From the NCBI GenBank assembly GCA_017529875.1, contig JAFXNC010000046.1:1-49631 (forward strand): a stretch of 49,631 nucleotides of DNA, written 5' to 3'. Source of the DNA: Ruminococcus sp. GTDB lineage: Bacteria > Bacillota > Clostridia > Oscillospirales > Ruminococcaceae. The position numbers and the translations under genes are program-made. Shown here in pieces: positions 30,976-39,374 of this stretch. How positions within the stretch are numbered: the stretch's first letter is position 1; every line of letters begins with the position of its first letter. The notes beneath the pieces are model-generated. The model saw only the letters and a program-made list of their open reading frames with translations, was not told the origin of the DNA and ran no database searches.

Positions 30976-31515
30976 ATGTCAAAGGCGATCGGTTCGAGAT
31001 ATTCGATCGAAAGCTCAAAGGAAGCTGAGGAATTCTATCACTACATCAAAGACCTTCTCGACAACGACACGGTCTGCGAGATGAAGAAGTTCCGTCACCA
31101 TTACAGTACGACCTGTTATCAGCATTGTCTGAACGTTTCATACTATAATTACCTCATCTGCCGCAAGCTCGGTCTTGATGCGAAGAAGGCCGCCAGAGCG
31201 GGTCTGCTCCATGACCTCTATCTTTACGACTGGAGAGACACTCCTCGCAAGAAGGGCGAAAAGCCCCACGGTATGCGCCATCCGCAGATAGCGCTGGAAA
31301 ACGCCAAGCAGATCCTGGACGTGTCCAAGCGTGAGGAGGATATGATAGTTAAGCATATGTGGCCGCTGACCCTCAAGCTCCCCCGCTATGCCGAGAGCTA
31401 TGTGATCGTCGTGACCGACAAGTATGCCGCAATGCTCGAAATAGGCGTTCATGTCAAGGGCAAGATCAAAAATCTCACCCGCCGCGGCGACAATGCAGCA
31501 AAGAAAGTTTCCTGA
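30976..31515 (+). CDS. HD-domain phosphohydrolase-like protein
   Basis: 179 aa. The metal-binding residues are His50 in YQHCLNV, His79-Asp80 in GLLHDLYLYDW and, later, His102 and a His in IVKHMWPL, as in HD-domain hydrolases. Members cut phosphate esters of nucleotides or act as (p)ppGpp-like signal hydrolases. The substrate here is unknown. The ATG at 30976 has AAGAAGG 8 bases before it. The ATG six bases upstream is too close. It is a single-gene unit with its own promoter and terminator. Confidence 0.88.
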   Translation: MSKAIGSRYSIESSKEAEEFYHYIKDLLDNDTVCEMKKFRHHYSTTCYQHCLNVSYYNYLICRKLGLDAKKAARAGLLHDLYLYDWRDTPRKKGEKPHGMRHPQIALENAKQILDVSKREEDMIVKHMWPLTLKLPRYAESYVIVVTDKYAAMLEIGVHVKGKIKNLTRRGDNAAKKVS

Positions 31516-31533
31516 CAAATGACGTACTTTTAC

Positions 31534-31564
31534 AGGCCGGTTCCCTCGGGGACCGGCCTTTTTG
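31534..31564 (+). terminator. Rho-independent terminator after the HD-domain gene
   Basis: AGGCCGGTTCC pairs with GGGACCGGCCT, with one mismatch, around a short loop, then TTTTT. Confidence 0.9.
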
Positions 31565-31766
31565 CACCTCTGATGAAATTTTACGTAAAGTTTACAATGC
31601 GTCAATAAACATACGTGCGAACATCGTTGTAATAACTAAATGATTTAACTAATAAATTCTGCACACTTTTGGCAGCTCTGCGGGACTGATAATTGTCAAC
31701 GAATACAAAAAAACGGGGGCAATATATAAACCTTATGTAAAATTGTGCTTTTTTTAATATAAGGTG

Positions 31767-31795
31767 TTGACCTGCACTATATATTGTGGTATAAT
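31767..31795 (+). promoter_or_regulatory. Strong SigA-type promoter not followed by a gene
   Basis: TTGACC (31767-31772), a 17-base spacer and TATAAT (31790-31795). No start codon with a ribosome site follows before mraZ, 350 bases on, so it drives a long leader or a small RNA. It lies within the 629-base gene-free stretch 31516-32144. The part from 31565 to 31766 shows nothing I recognise. Confidence 0.75.
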
Positions 31796-31802
31796 ACCAT
31801 TA

Positions 31803-31916
31803 TGGAAGTTTGTCTCCCGGGCTGAGATCTTTGTAACTTTTTCGGCAGTTTGCTCCGCTCCTATGGGCATTTTCGTTCATATGGCGTTCATAGGTTACAA
31901 TTAGGTAAACGTTTTT
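31803..31916 (+). ncRNA. Candidate small RNA or leader element upstream of mraZ
   Basis: TTGTAAC (31831-31837) pairs with GTTACAA (31894-31900), and CCTATG (31860-31865) pairs with CATAGG (31889-31894) inside it. A T-rich run GTTTTT follows at about 31911-31916. The segment starts just after a strong promoter. No known riboswitch or RNA family is recognised. It may instead be the start of a long mraZ leader. Confidence 0.35.
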
Positions 31917-32014
31917 CCGCAAAATGTTACAAAAACCCACCCCGATCCGACCCGAAGTTTGACCTGTCTTCCTGCCCTGTTCCCCGATTCATCCAAAAAA
32001 ATTTGTTTTAGCTG

Positions 32015-32043
32015 TTGCATTTTACTTGAATATGGTGTATAAT
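32015..32043 (+). promoter_or_regulatory. Main promoter of the division and cell-wall cluster
   Basis: TTGCAT (32015-32020), a 17-base spacer and TATAAT (32038-32043). Transcription would begin near 32050, right at the MraZ repeats. Confidence 0.85.
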
Positions 32044-32052
32044 AGGTCTTGG

Positions 32053-32086
32053 GTGGCAAAAAGTGCGAAAAAGTGGCAAAATGGCC
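32053..32086 (+). promoter_or_regulatory. MraZ boxes (direct repeats with 10-base period)
   Basis: GTGGCAAAAA at 32053, GTGCGAAAAA at 32063 and GTGGCAAAAT at 32073 repeat every 10 bases, with a partial TGGCC at 32082. GTG-containing repeats with this period right at the promoter of mraZ are the known MraZ-binding arrangement, in which MraZ controls its own operon. The direct cover of the transcription start predicts repression. Confidence 0.75.
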
Positions 32087-32144
32087 CTGGATCACACCAA
32101 AATCGCCTCCCGTATCCCTAAAAACACGATCGGAGGTGAATGCT

Positions 32145-32588
32145 TTGGCCGAAACGAATACAGTCCGGATGAGCCTCAAAGGCACGTTTTACCAGTCTAT
32201 GGACGCAAAAGGGCGCATGACCTTCCCCGCAAAGCTGCGCGAGATCATCGGCGAGAGCTTCACCATTACAAAGGGCGGCGACGGATGCCTGCTGGTATAC
32301 TCCAACGAGGACTTCGAGCGCCTTTCCGAAGCGGTGAGAAAGCTGTCCTCCAAAGACAGAAACGTTCAGCGACTGCTCATGGGCAATGCCAATGAGGTGG
32401 AGGCGGACAAGCAGGGAAGAATACTTATCCCGCCCACGCTGAGAGCCTACGCCGGCCTCGATAAGGAAGTCGCCGTGGTGGGCGTGTCCAACAGATGTGA
32501 GATCTGGGACAGGCAGAAGTGGGACAGCTTCAATGACAGCGCCGATATCGGTGCGCTGCTGGATACCTTGGAGGGAATTGATCTTTAG
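32145..32588 (+). CDS. mraZ: Transcriptional regulator MraZ
   Basis: 147 aa. Contains both AbrB-like halves with the DAKGRMTFPAKLRE motif and its second copy, DKQGRILIPPTLRAYA. MraZ binds repeats upstream of its own operon, and such repeats are present at 32053. The start is a TTG at 32145: GGAGGTGA at 32132-32139 is at ideal distance. The first ATG (32169) gives a protein of normal MraZ length (139 aa) but has no ribosome site, so the TTG adds eight residues. It overlaps rsmH by one base. First gene of the division and cell-wall cluster. Confidence 0.93.
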   Translation: MAETNTVRMSLKGTFYQSMDAKGRMTFPAKLREIIGESFTITKGGDGCLLVYSNEDFERLSEAVRKLSSKDRNVQRLLMGNANEVEADKQGRILIPPTLRAYAGLDKEVAVVGVSNRCEIWDRQKWDSFNDSADIGALLDTLEGIDL

Positions 32589-33514
32589 TGGAATTCGTTC
32601 ATTATTCTGTTATGCTCCGTGAGTGTATAGAGGGCCTTGACATCAAGCCCGACGGCATATATGTGGACGGGACAGTCGGCGGAGCCGGCCATTCCCGGCA
32701 GATCGCGTCAAGGCTGGACCCTGACAAGGGGCTGCTCATAGCCCTCGACCGCGACCCCGAAGCCGTGGCAACAGCCTATGAAAGGCTGGCCGGGCTGCCT
32801 GCGAAGGTGGTCAGGGCAAATTACAGCGAGATCCGCAGAGTGCTGGACGAGGATCAGGTGGATAAAGTTGACGGCGTGCTCCTTGACTTAGGGGTATCAA
32901 GCTATCAGCTTGACAACGCCGAGAGAGGATTTTCCTATCACAAGGACGCTCCCCTCGATATGAGGATGAGCAAAGAAGGCGTTTCCGCCTGGGATATCGT
33001 CAACCGCAGCTCCGCTGAGGAACTGTCCAGGTGGATATTCGAGTACGGCGAGGAAAAATTCGCAAGGAGCATCGCCTCCAATATAGTAAAGGCAAGAGAG
33101 ACCGCTCCGATCAATACGACTTTCGAGCTGGCGGAGATAGTCAAGAACTCCGTTCCGCAGAAGGTAAGAAGACTGAAAAACCCCTGCAAGAAGACCTTTC
33201 AGGCTATCAGGATCGTGGTCAATGACGAACTGGGGCACCTGAGCAGGGCGCTTGAAAGCGCCTTCGAGTGCTTAAAGCCCGGAGGAAGGCTGGCGGTGAT
33301 AAGCTTTCACTCCCTTGAGGACAGAATGGTGAAAGTCACCTTTGCTTCATATACGAAGGGCTGCATCTGTCCGCCGGAGTTCCCGGTGTGCGTCTGCGGG
33401 CGCAAGCCGAGGGGCAGGCTCGTTACCCGCAAGCCCATAGAGCCCTCCGATGCGGAGCTTGCCGAAAACAACCGCAGCAGGAGTGCAAAACTGAGAATCA
33501 TCGAAAAACTGTAA
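32588..33514 (+). CDS. rsmH: 16S rRNA (cytosine-1402 N4) methyltransferase
   Basis: 308 aa, standard length. The SAM-binding loop DGTVGGAGHS (27-36), LDLGVSSYQLD in the middle and ISFHSLEDRMVK near the end identify MraW/RsmH, which methylates C1402 of 16S rRNA. The start is GTG, overlapping the mraZ stop by one base (TAGTG), so translation is coupled. It keeps the conserved second position of the division cluster. Confidence 0.97.
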   Translation: MEFVHYSVMLRECIEGLDIKPDGIYVDGTVGGAGHSRQIASRLDPDKGLLIALDRDPEAVATAYERLAGLPAKVVRANYSEIRRVLDEDQVDKVDGVLLDLGVSSYQLDNAERGFSYHKDAPLDMRMSKEGVSAWDIVNRSSAEELSRWIFEYGEEKFARSIASNIVKARETAPINTTFELAEIVKNSVPQKVRRLKNPCKKTFQAIRIVVNDELGHLSRALESAFECLKPGGRLAVISFHSLEDRMVKVTFASYTKGCICPPEFPVCVCGRKPRGRLVTRKPIEPSDAELAENNRSRSAKLRIIEKL

Positions 33515-33544
33515 TACACCCACAGGTCCCGGAAGGTGATGAAT

Positions 33545-34030
33545 ATGGCAAAAATGAATACACACAATCTGGCACTTGATCTCGAGGGTTACGGTGAGGA
33601 GCCCGATATGAAGACCGGGGATGCAAAGGAAAAGACTGCTGCCGTGAAGACCGGCCACAGGACTGTAAGCATTATCAAAGCCTTCGTTGTGGCTGCGGCA
33701 GCCCTCGGACTGCTTTGCTACATGATCTACGGCAGAGTTGAGCTTTCGAGCCTTTACACTCAGCAGAGCGAGCTCGAATCCCAGCTCACAAGGCTCAGGA
33801 GCGAGAACGTAGCCCTTGAATCCGAGCTGGCGCAGAAAAACGGCCTCACTCAGGCCGAGAGCTATGCCGAGGATCAGCTCGGACTTAAAAAGCTTGAAAA
33901 GTATCAGATAGAATATGTTGAGATCCCCAAACCCAGTACTGCCGAGGCCGCAGCTCCTCAGGAGGACAATATCTTCGTGAGCATCAAGAACTGGTTCATG
34001 AGCGTGCTGGAATATATCGGTGCCCAGTGA
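33545..34030 (+). CDS. ftsL: FtsL-like division protein
   Basis: 161 aa. One membrane segment (about 45-64), a leucine/glutamate-rich coiled coil (about 72-100, with LYTQQSELESQL and LRSENVALESEL), and a conserved downstream turn with AEDQLGLKKLEKYQ are the layout of FtsL. The N-terminus is a basic and acidic cytoplasmic tail. Sequence identity within FtsL is always low, so the call rests on topology and position between rsmH and the PBP gene. FtsL holds FtsB and FtsQ together and activates septal wall synthesis. The ATG at 33545 has GGAAGG 8 bases upstream. The open frame begins at a GTG three codons earlier. Confidence 0.82.
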   Translation: MAKMNTHNLALDLEGYGEEPDMKTGDAKEKTAAVKTGHRTVSIIKAFVVAAAALGLLCYMIYGRVELSSLYTQQSELESQLTRLRSENVALESELAQKNGLTQAESYAEDQLGLKKLEKYQIEYVEIPKPSTAEAAAPQEDNIFVSIKNWFMSVLEYIGAQ

Positions 34031-34133
34031 AATAATATGTATCAGAAAGCTATGGACTGATCTGTGCTTAGCTTTCTTGTTCTGTTCCTGTTTCACCGGC
34101 ATATGCTTATTTTGAGTTTCAGAGGTATGGAAA

Positions 34134-36488
34134 ATGATAGAGTATCAGAAGCCCGATCCTTCCGACGCCCCCACCCGGGTCATGAAGAACAGGCTCACTC
34201 GCTGGGTGCTGTTCTTTGTTGTACTTCTCGTGGTGTGGATACTGGTGCAGATCTTCAAGGTCTCAGTCACCGAGGCGGACAAATGGCAGGAGCTGGCTAA
34301 TTCACAGCAGGTTAGAAGTACCGTCACCCCCGCCTCCCGCGGTACGATCTACGATACCAACGGTCAGGTGCTGGCGCAGAGCGCAACGGTCTATAACGTC
34401 TACGTTGACCCGGTAATGCTCTGGGGCGACTACCTCAACAAGCGTGACGAGCGCATCAAAGCTCTCACCGAGCTTATCGCCGAGGAGGACGACAAGGACA
34501 AGAGAGCCGAGTATCAGCAGAAGCTCAACGATACAAAGCCCACTCAGCAGTCTTTTGACGAGCTGGTCGAGTTTCTTTCGGCAGAGCTGAAAGTTGAACC
34601 GGAGCAGGTCAGAAAGTACTGTCTTAACAAAGAATCCCAGTATGAGATCATAAAGAAAAACGTCGAAAAGGCTGTCGCCGTAAGGATAGAGGACTATCTC
34701 ACCGAGGAAAACCTGGACGGCGTCAGATGCGAGCCCACCAACAAGAGATTCTACCCCCAGGGCTCCCTTGCGTCCAGTGTTATCGGACATATGGATCACA
34801 AGAACATCGGCGTTATCGGCGTTGAGGCTTATTACGACGATTACCTCCGGGGCATTGACGGCAGAGTCATCACCGCCACCGCCCGCGACGGCACAGAGAT
34901 ACCCTACCGTTACAGACAGTCCTACGACGCTCAGGACGGCGATTCACTGGTGCTCAACCTCGACCTGAATATTCAGTATCAGCTTGAAAAGGCTCTCGAC
35001 AGGGCAGTGGAGAAATCCAAGCCCCTTGACCGCGCCTGCGGCATCATAATGGATCCCAACACCGGCGCGATATACGCCATGGCTACCAATTACAGCTATG
35101 ACCCCAACAATCCCAGCGATCTCACCGACGACGAGGTGGCCGCTAAACTGGCAGCTCTCGACGAGGACTCCAAGGAGTTCATCAACACACGGATAGACGC
35201 CTGGAACAAGCAGTGGAAGAACAAGGCCGTTTCGGAGATCTATTTCCCCGGTTCGGTATTCAAGATCATCACCGGCTCCGCGGCTCTGGAAGAGCAGGCC
35301 ATAACCCTTGAAGATACTTTCTCCTGCAACACCCAGATCAAGGTGGCTGACACCACCATACACTGCTGGTCCACCTACAAGGATCACGGCTCCCAGAACC
35401 TCTACGACGCCATGACCCACTCCTGCAACCCGGCCTTCGTACAGATCGGTCAGCGCCTGGGCATCGAGAACTTCTGCAAGTACCTCAAAGCCTTCGGCCT
35501 CAGCGAAAAGACCGGTATAGACCTGCCGGCGGAGGCAACTTCGATAACCTACAATGCAAGCACCATGGGCATAGTTGACCTGGCATCGTCAAGCTTCGGT
35601 CAGGCCAACAAGCTCACTCCCATACAGGTCATGACCGCCTGCGCGGCGGCTATCAACGGCGGCTATCTGCTCACGCCTCAGGTAGTTGACAAGATAGTCG
35701 ATTCAAAGGGCAACGTTCTCACCGACAACGAGCCGGTGGTGAAACGTCAGGTCATTTCCTCCGACGTTTCGGCTACCATGAGAGACATCCTTGAGAACGT
35801 GGTCAACTCCGAGCCCAACACCAACGCCTATGTCAAGGGCTTCCGCATCGGCGGCAAGTCCGGTACCTCACAGAAACTGGACGAAAACCCCAGCGGCACT
35901 ACCCACGTTGCATCCTACTTCGCATTCGCTCCGGCGGACGATCCGCAGGTGGCGATGCTCATAATGATCGACGACCCTCAGGGCGAGGAATTCTACGGTT
36001 CGGAGCTTGCGGCTCCTGTGTGCAGAGAGATACTGTCGGAGATACTCCCTTACATGGGCTACTTCCCCCAGTATACCGATGCCGAACTGGAAGACCTCCA
36101 GGTGGAGATCCCGTCGCTGGGCTTCACACCCGTTGAGAACGCCAAGAAGACTATTGACGAGATGGGGCTTAAATACAGCGTCCGCGGCAACGGCGATACG
36201 GTGCTCAAGCAGGTGCCGTCCTCCGGCTCCGCAGAGAAGGGGAGCACTATCATCCTCTACACCGAGGAGGGCTTCGAGGAAAAGCTGGTAACAGTCCCCA
36301 ACCTTAACGGCCTCACCAAGGAGCAGGCCAAGACCGCGCTTACCGATATCGGCCTGAACCTGTCCTCCAAGGACGCGGCTTCAAGCACCGACGAGGAAAA
36401 GGAGCTCAAAGCTCGGACCGACCAGAACTACGCCCCGCAGACTGTTGTCCCCGAGGGAACGGTGATCTCCGTCACCTTCGGAGAGTGA
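34134..36488 (+). CDS. Class B penicillin-binding protein with PASTA domains (FtsI/SpoVD/PBP2x type)
   Basis: 784 aa. A cytoplasmic N-terminus, one membrane anchor (about 24-43), a dimerisation domain and a transpeptidase domain. The active-site serine is Ser374 in SVFK, with SCN (430-432) and KSG (575-577). Two PASTA repeats follow, at about 655-715 and 716-784. It crosslinks peptidoglycan at the division septum. PASTA tails mark PBP2x- and SpoVD-like forms. I cannot tell the vegetative form from the sporulation form. The ATG at 34134 follows AGAGG. The 103-base gap before it holds a hairpin (34044-34077) of unclear use. Confidence 0.93.
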   Translation: MIEYQKPDPSDAPTRVMKNRLTRWVLFFVVLLVVWILVQIFKVSVTEADKWQELANSQQVRSTVTPASRGTIYDTNGQVLAQSATVYNVYVDPVMLWGDYLNKRDERIKALTELIAEEDDKDKRAEYQQKLNDTKPTQQSFDELVEFLSAELKVEPEQVRKYCLNKESQYEIIKKNVEKAVAVRIEDYLTEENLDGVRCEPTNKRFYPQGSLASSVIGHMDHKNIGVIGVEAYYDDYLRGIDGRVITATARDGTEIPYRYRQSYDAQDGDSLVLNLDLNIQYQLEKALDRAVEKSKPLDRACGIIMDPNTGAIYAMATNYSYDPNNPSDLTDDEVAAKLAALDEDSKEFINTRIDAWNKQWKNKAVSEIYFPGSVFKIITGSAALEEQAITLEDTFSCNTQIKVADTTIHCWSTYKDHGSQNLYDAMTHSCNPAFVQIGQRLGIENFCKYLKAFGLSEKTGIDLPAEATSITYNASTMGIVDLASSSFGQANKLTPIQVMTACAAAINGGYLLTPQVVDKIVDSKGNVLTDNEPVVKRQVISSDVSATMRDILENVVNSEPNTNAYVKGFRIGGKSGTSQKLDENPSGTTHVASYFAFAPADDPQVAMLIMIDDPQGEEFYGSELAAPVCREILSEILPYMGYFPQYTDAELEDLQVEIPSLGFTPVENAKKTIDEMGLKYSVRGNGDTVLKQVPSSGSAEKGSTIILYTEEGFEEKLVTVPNLNGLTKEQAKTALTDIGLNLSSKDAASSTDEEKELKARTDQNYAPQTVVPEGTVISVTFGE

Positions 36489-36544
36489 CAGCCCCGGCAA
36501 ATGAAAACGATCCTTTACGGAAAACCAAGAGAGAAGGAATTGAT

Positions 36545-37978
36545 ATGAAACTTCATTCTATGATAGCGGGAATAGCAGAGACTAAGCTCCCCGATATCGA
36601 GATTTCAGACGTTACCGCCGATACCCGAAAGGAGATGCCGAAGGACTTCGTGTTCGTCTGCATCAAGGGCAACACCTTCGACGGACACGATGCCGCCCGT
36701 GACATGATAGAGAAGGGCGCCGCTGTGATCGTCTGTGAAAGGGATCTCGGGCTTGACAATCAGATCATAGTTGAGGATTCGCGGGCAGCTTATCCCAGCC
36801 TCTGCGCAAGATACTTCGGGGATCCCCAGGAAAAGCTGAAGCTCATCGGCGTCACCGGAACCAACGGCAAGACCACTATCACCACTGTAACCAAGAAAGT
36901 CCTCGACAGCTTCGGCTGCAAGGTGGGTCTCATCGGCACCTGTCAGAACGAGATCTGCGACACCGTACTCGAGACCGCCCGCACCACTCCCGAGCCCTAT
37001 GAGCTTTTCGAGCTGTTCCGCAAAATGGTGGATGCCGGCTGCGAGTACGTTATCATGGAGGCCTCCTCTCAGGGACTGGAACAAAAGAGACTCGGCCCCT
37101 GCGAATTTGACGTGGGCATATTCACCAATCTTACTCAGGATCACCTCGATGTACACGGCAACATGGAGAACTACTACCAGGCCAAGAAGCTGCTTTTCGA
37201 CGTATCGGCAAGAGCCATAATCAATGTTGACGACTTCTACGGCAGACGCTACCTCGAAGAGATCAAGATACCCAGCAACACCTATTCAGCCGAGAAGAAA
37301 GCTGATTTCTACGCCGAGGATATACTCCTTTCGGCAAGCGGCGTCAAGTACGTTTACTGCGACGGCAGGAACAAGCACAACGTAGACTTCAAAATGCCCG
37401 GACTTTTCAACGTATCCAACTCCCTTGCAGTAATCGCCTGCTGTGAGACACTTGGCTTCGATGCCGAGAAGGTCATCAAGGAGCTCAACAAGATGCAGGG
37501 CGTCCGCGGCAGAGCGGAGGTAGTGCCCACCGGCAGAGACTTTACCGTGATCTGCGACTACGCCCACACCCCCGACGCACTGGCAAATGTACTTTCTGCT
37601 ATCAAATCAAGCGCTCAGGGCAGAGTTAAATGCCTGTTCGGCTGCGGCGGCAACCGTGACGCCACAAAGCGTCCCCTCATGGCTAAGGCTGCGGCGCATA
37701 ATTCCGATTTCCTCATCGTTACCTCAGATAACCCGAGAAACGAAGACCCCGAGGATATCATCTCGGATATCCTGACCGGCCTCGACGGCGAAACTACGCC
37801 GTATATCAAGATCACAGACAGGCGCGAGGCCATTCACTGGGCTGTGAACAACGCCGAGAAGGACGACATCATCGTTCTTGCAGGCAAAGGACACGAGGAC
37901 TATCAGATACTCGCAGGAGGCGTTAAAATACATTTTGACGAGCGCGAGGTGGTTGCCGAGGCACTTGCCGGCAACTAA
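36545..37978 (+). CDS. murE: UDP-MurNAc-L-Ala-D-Glu:meso-diaminopimelate ligase
   Basis: 477 aa. The ATP loop is GTNGKT (105-110) and the substrate-specificity loop is DNPR (395-398), which marks meso-diaminopimelate as the added amino acid. QAKKLLF holds the carbamylated lysine region. It adds the third residue of the wall peptide in the cytoplasm. The ATG at 36545 has AAGGAA 6 bases before it. A GTG at 36485 overlaps the PBP stop but is too far upstream for the family's normal N-terminus. Confidence 0.97.
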   Translation: MKLHSMIAGIAETKLPDIEISDVTADTRKEMPKDFVFVCIKGNTFDGHDAARDMIEKGAAVIVCERDLGLDNQIIVEDSRAAYPSLCARYFGDPQEKLKLIGVTGTNGKTTITTVTKKVLDSFGCKVGLIGTCQNEICDTVLETARTTPEPYELFELFRKMVDAGCEYVIMEASSQGLEQKRLGPCEFDVGIFTNLTQDHLDVHGNMENYYQAKKLLFDVSARAIINVDDFYGRRYLEEIKIPSNTYSAEKKADFYAEDILLSASGVKYVYCDGRNKHNVDFKMPGLFNVSNSLAVIACCETLGFDAEKVIKELNKMQGVRGRAEVVPTGRDFTVICDYAHTPDALANVLSAIKSSAQGRVKCLFGCGGNRDATKRPLMAKAAAHNSDFLIVTSDNPRNEDPEDIISDILTGLDGETTPYIKITDRREAIHWAVNNAEKDDIIVLAGKGHEDYQILAGGVKIHFDEREVVAEALAGN

Positions 37979-38009
37979 GATAAAACTCTTGACCGAAGGA
38001 GAGACCGTT

Positions 38010-39374
38010 ATGAAAACAATGAGTCTGGCTGAGATCGTTTCGGCGGTAGAGGGCAGCTACGGCTACCCCGCCGACATATCCGTGACCTCCGTATCCACCG
38101 ATACCAGGAAGATAAGCAGCGGATCGGTGTTCATCGCCCTTAAAGGCGACACCTTCGACGGGCATGACTTTGCCGCACAGGCAATGGAGCTGGGCGCCGA
38201 GGCTGTCATCACCGAAAGACCGGTGGAGGGCGCAAGGTGCATCATCGTGGATTCCACCGCAAAGGCGCTTCTTGACCTTGCTCATTATTACAGGATGAAA
38301 TTCGATATCCCGCTGGTGGGCATCACCGGCAGCGTGGGTAAGACCACTACAAAAGACATGATAGCCTGTGTGCTTTCAAGGAAGTTCAACACCCTGAAAA
38401 CACAGGGCAATCTGAATAACGAGGTGGGTATGCCAAGTACCCTCCTTGCCCTCGATGACGACATCCAGGCGGCTGTCATCGAAATGGGAATGAACCACGC
38501 CGGAGAAATGTCAAGGCTCTCGATGTGTTCCTCTCCTACGCTCTGTGTCATTACCAACATAGGCGTCTCCCACATCGAGAACCTTGGCTCTCAGGAGAAT
38601 ATCCTCAAAGCCAAGCTGGAGATCCTCGACGGCGCATTCCCCGATGCACCCCTCATTCTCAACAGAGACGACAAGCTGCTGGCAAATGTCGATCTTAGAG
38701 GCAGCAGAAAGCTGATGTACTACTCCTCCAAGAAAAAGGACTGCGAGGTCTACGCCTCCGGAACCACAGTGGAGGACTGCAAGGTGACTTTCAGCATCAA
38801 TTACGGCGGTTCAAAATACCCGGCCGTCATCAGCGTACCCGGCGAGCATAATATCAGGAACGCTCTTGCGGCCTTCTGCGTGGGCGTTAGCCTGGGCATC
38901 GACCCCGCCGAATGTGCGGCGGGCATCTCGGACTACAAGCCCGAGGGCATGAGGCAGAACATCAAGCAGGTCAACGGCCTGACGCTCATCGTGGACTGCT
39001 ACAATGCCGCTCCCGACTCCATGAAGGCGGCGCTCTCCATGCTCTCTCAGGTAAGCGTGGCTGAGGGCGGACAGCGCATCTGCGTCCTCGGAGATATGCT
39101 GGAGCTGGGCAAGAACGCCAAGACCTACCACAAGCAGGTAGGCGAATACACCGCATCATCCAAGGCTGATATGCTTCTCTGCTTCGGCGAGAATTCGGCC
39201 TACTATATCGAGGGCGCTGTGAAAAAGGGCTTTGACCCTGAGCGGTGCCGTCACTTCGAGACCCGCGAGGCTCTCGCGGAGCATCTCAAAACAGTCGTCA
39301 GGGAAGGCGACGCCGTACTGTTCAAGGGCAGCCGCGGTATGAAACTCGAGGAGGTCGTAAAGGAATTTGAGTAA
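38010..39374 (+). CDS. murF: UDP-MurNAc-tripeptide:D-alanyl-D-alanine ligase
   Basis: 454 aa, standard length. The ATP loop GSVGKTT (107-113), the NLNNEVGMP region and MGMNHAGEM are MurF hallmarks. It adds D-Ala-D-Ala to the wall precursor. GAAGGAGAG precedes the ATG at 38010, and the upstream open frame belongs to the end of murE read in another frame. Its last codons overlap the start of the MraY-like gene by 8 bases. Confidence 0.97.
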   Translation: MKTMSLAEIVSAVEGSYGYPADISVTSVSTDTRKISSGSVFIALKGDTFDGHDFAAQAMELGAEAVITERPVEGARCIIVDSTAKALLDLAHYYRMKFDIPLVGITGSVGKTTTKDMIACVLSRKFNTLKTQGNLNNEVGMPSTLLALDDDIQAAVIEMGMNHAGEMSRLSMCSSPTLCVITNIGVSHIENLGSQENILKAKLEILDGAFPDAPLILNRDDKLLANVDLRGSRKLMYYSSKKKDCEVYASGTTVEDCKVTFSINYGGSKYPAVISVPGEHNIRNALAAFCVGVSLGIDPAECAAGISDYKPEGMRQNIKQVNGLTLIVDCYNAAPDSMKAALSMLSQVSVAEGGQRICVLGDMLELGKNAKTYHKQVGEYTASSKADMLLCFGENSAYYIEGAVKKGFDPERCRHFETREALAEHLKTVVREGDAVLFKGSRGMKLEEVVKEFE

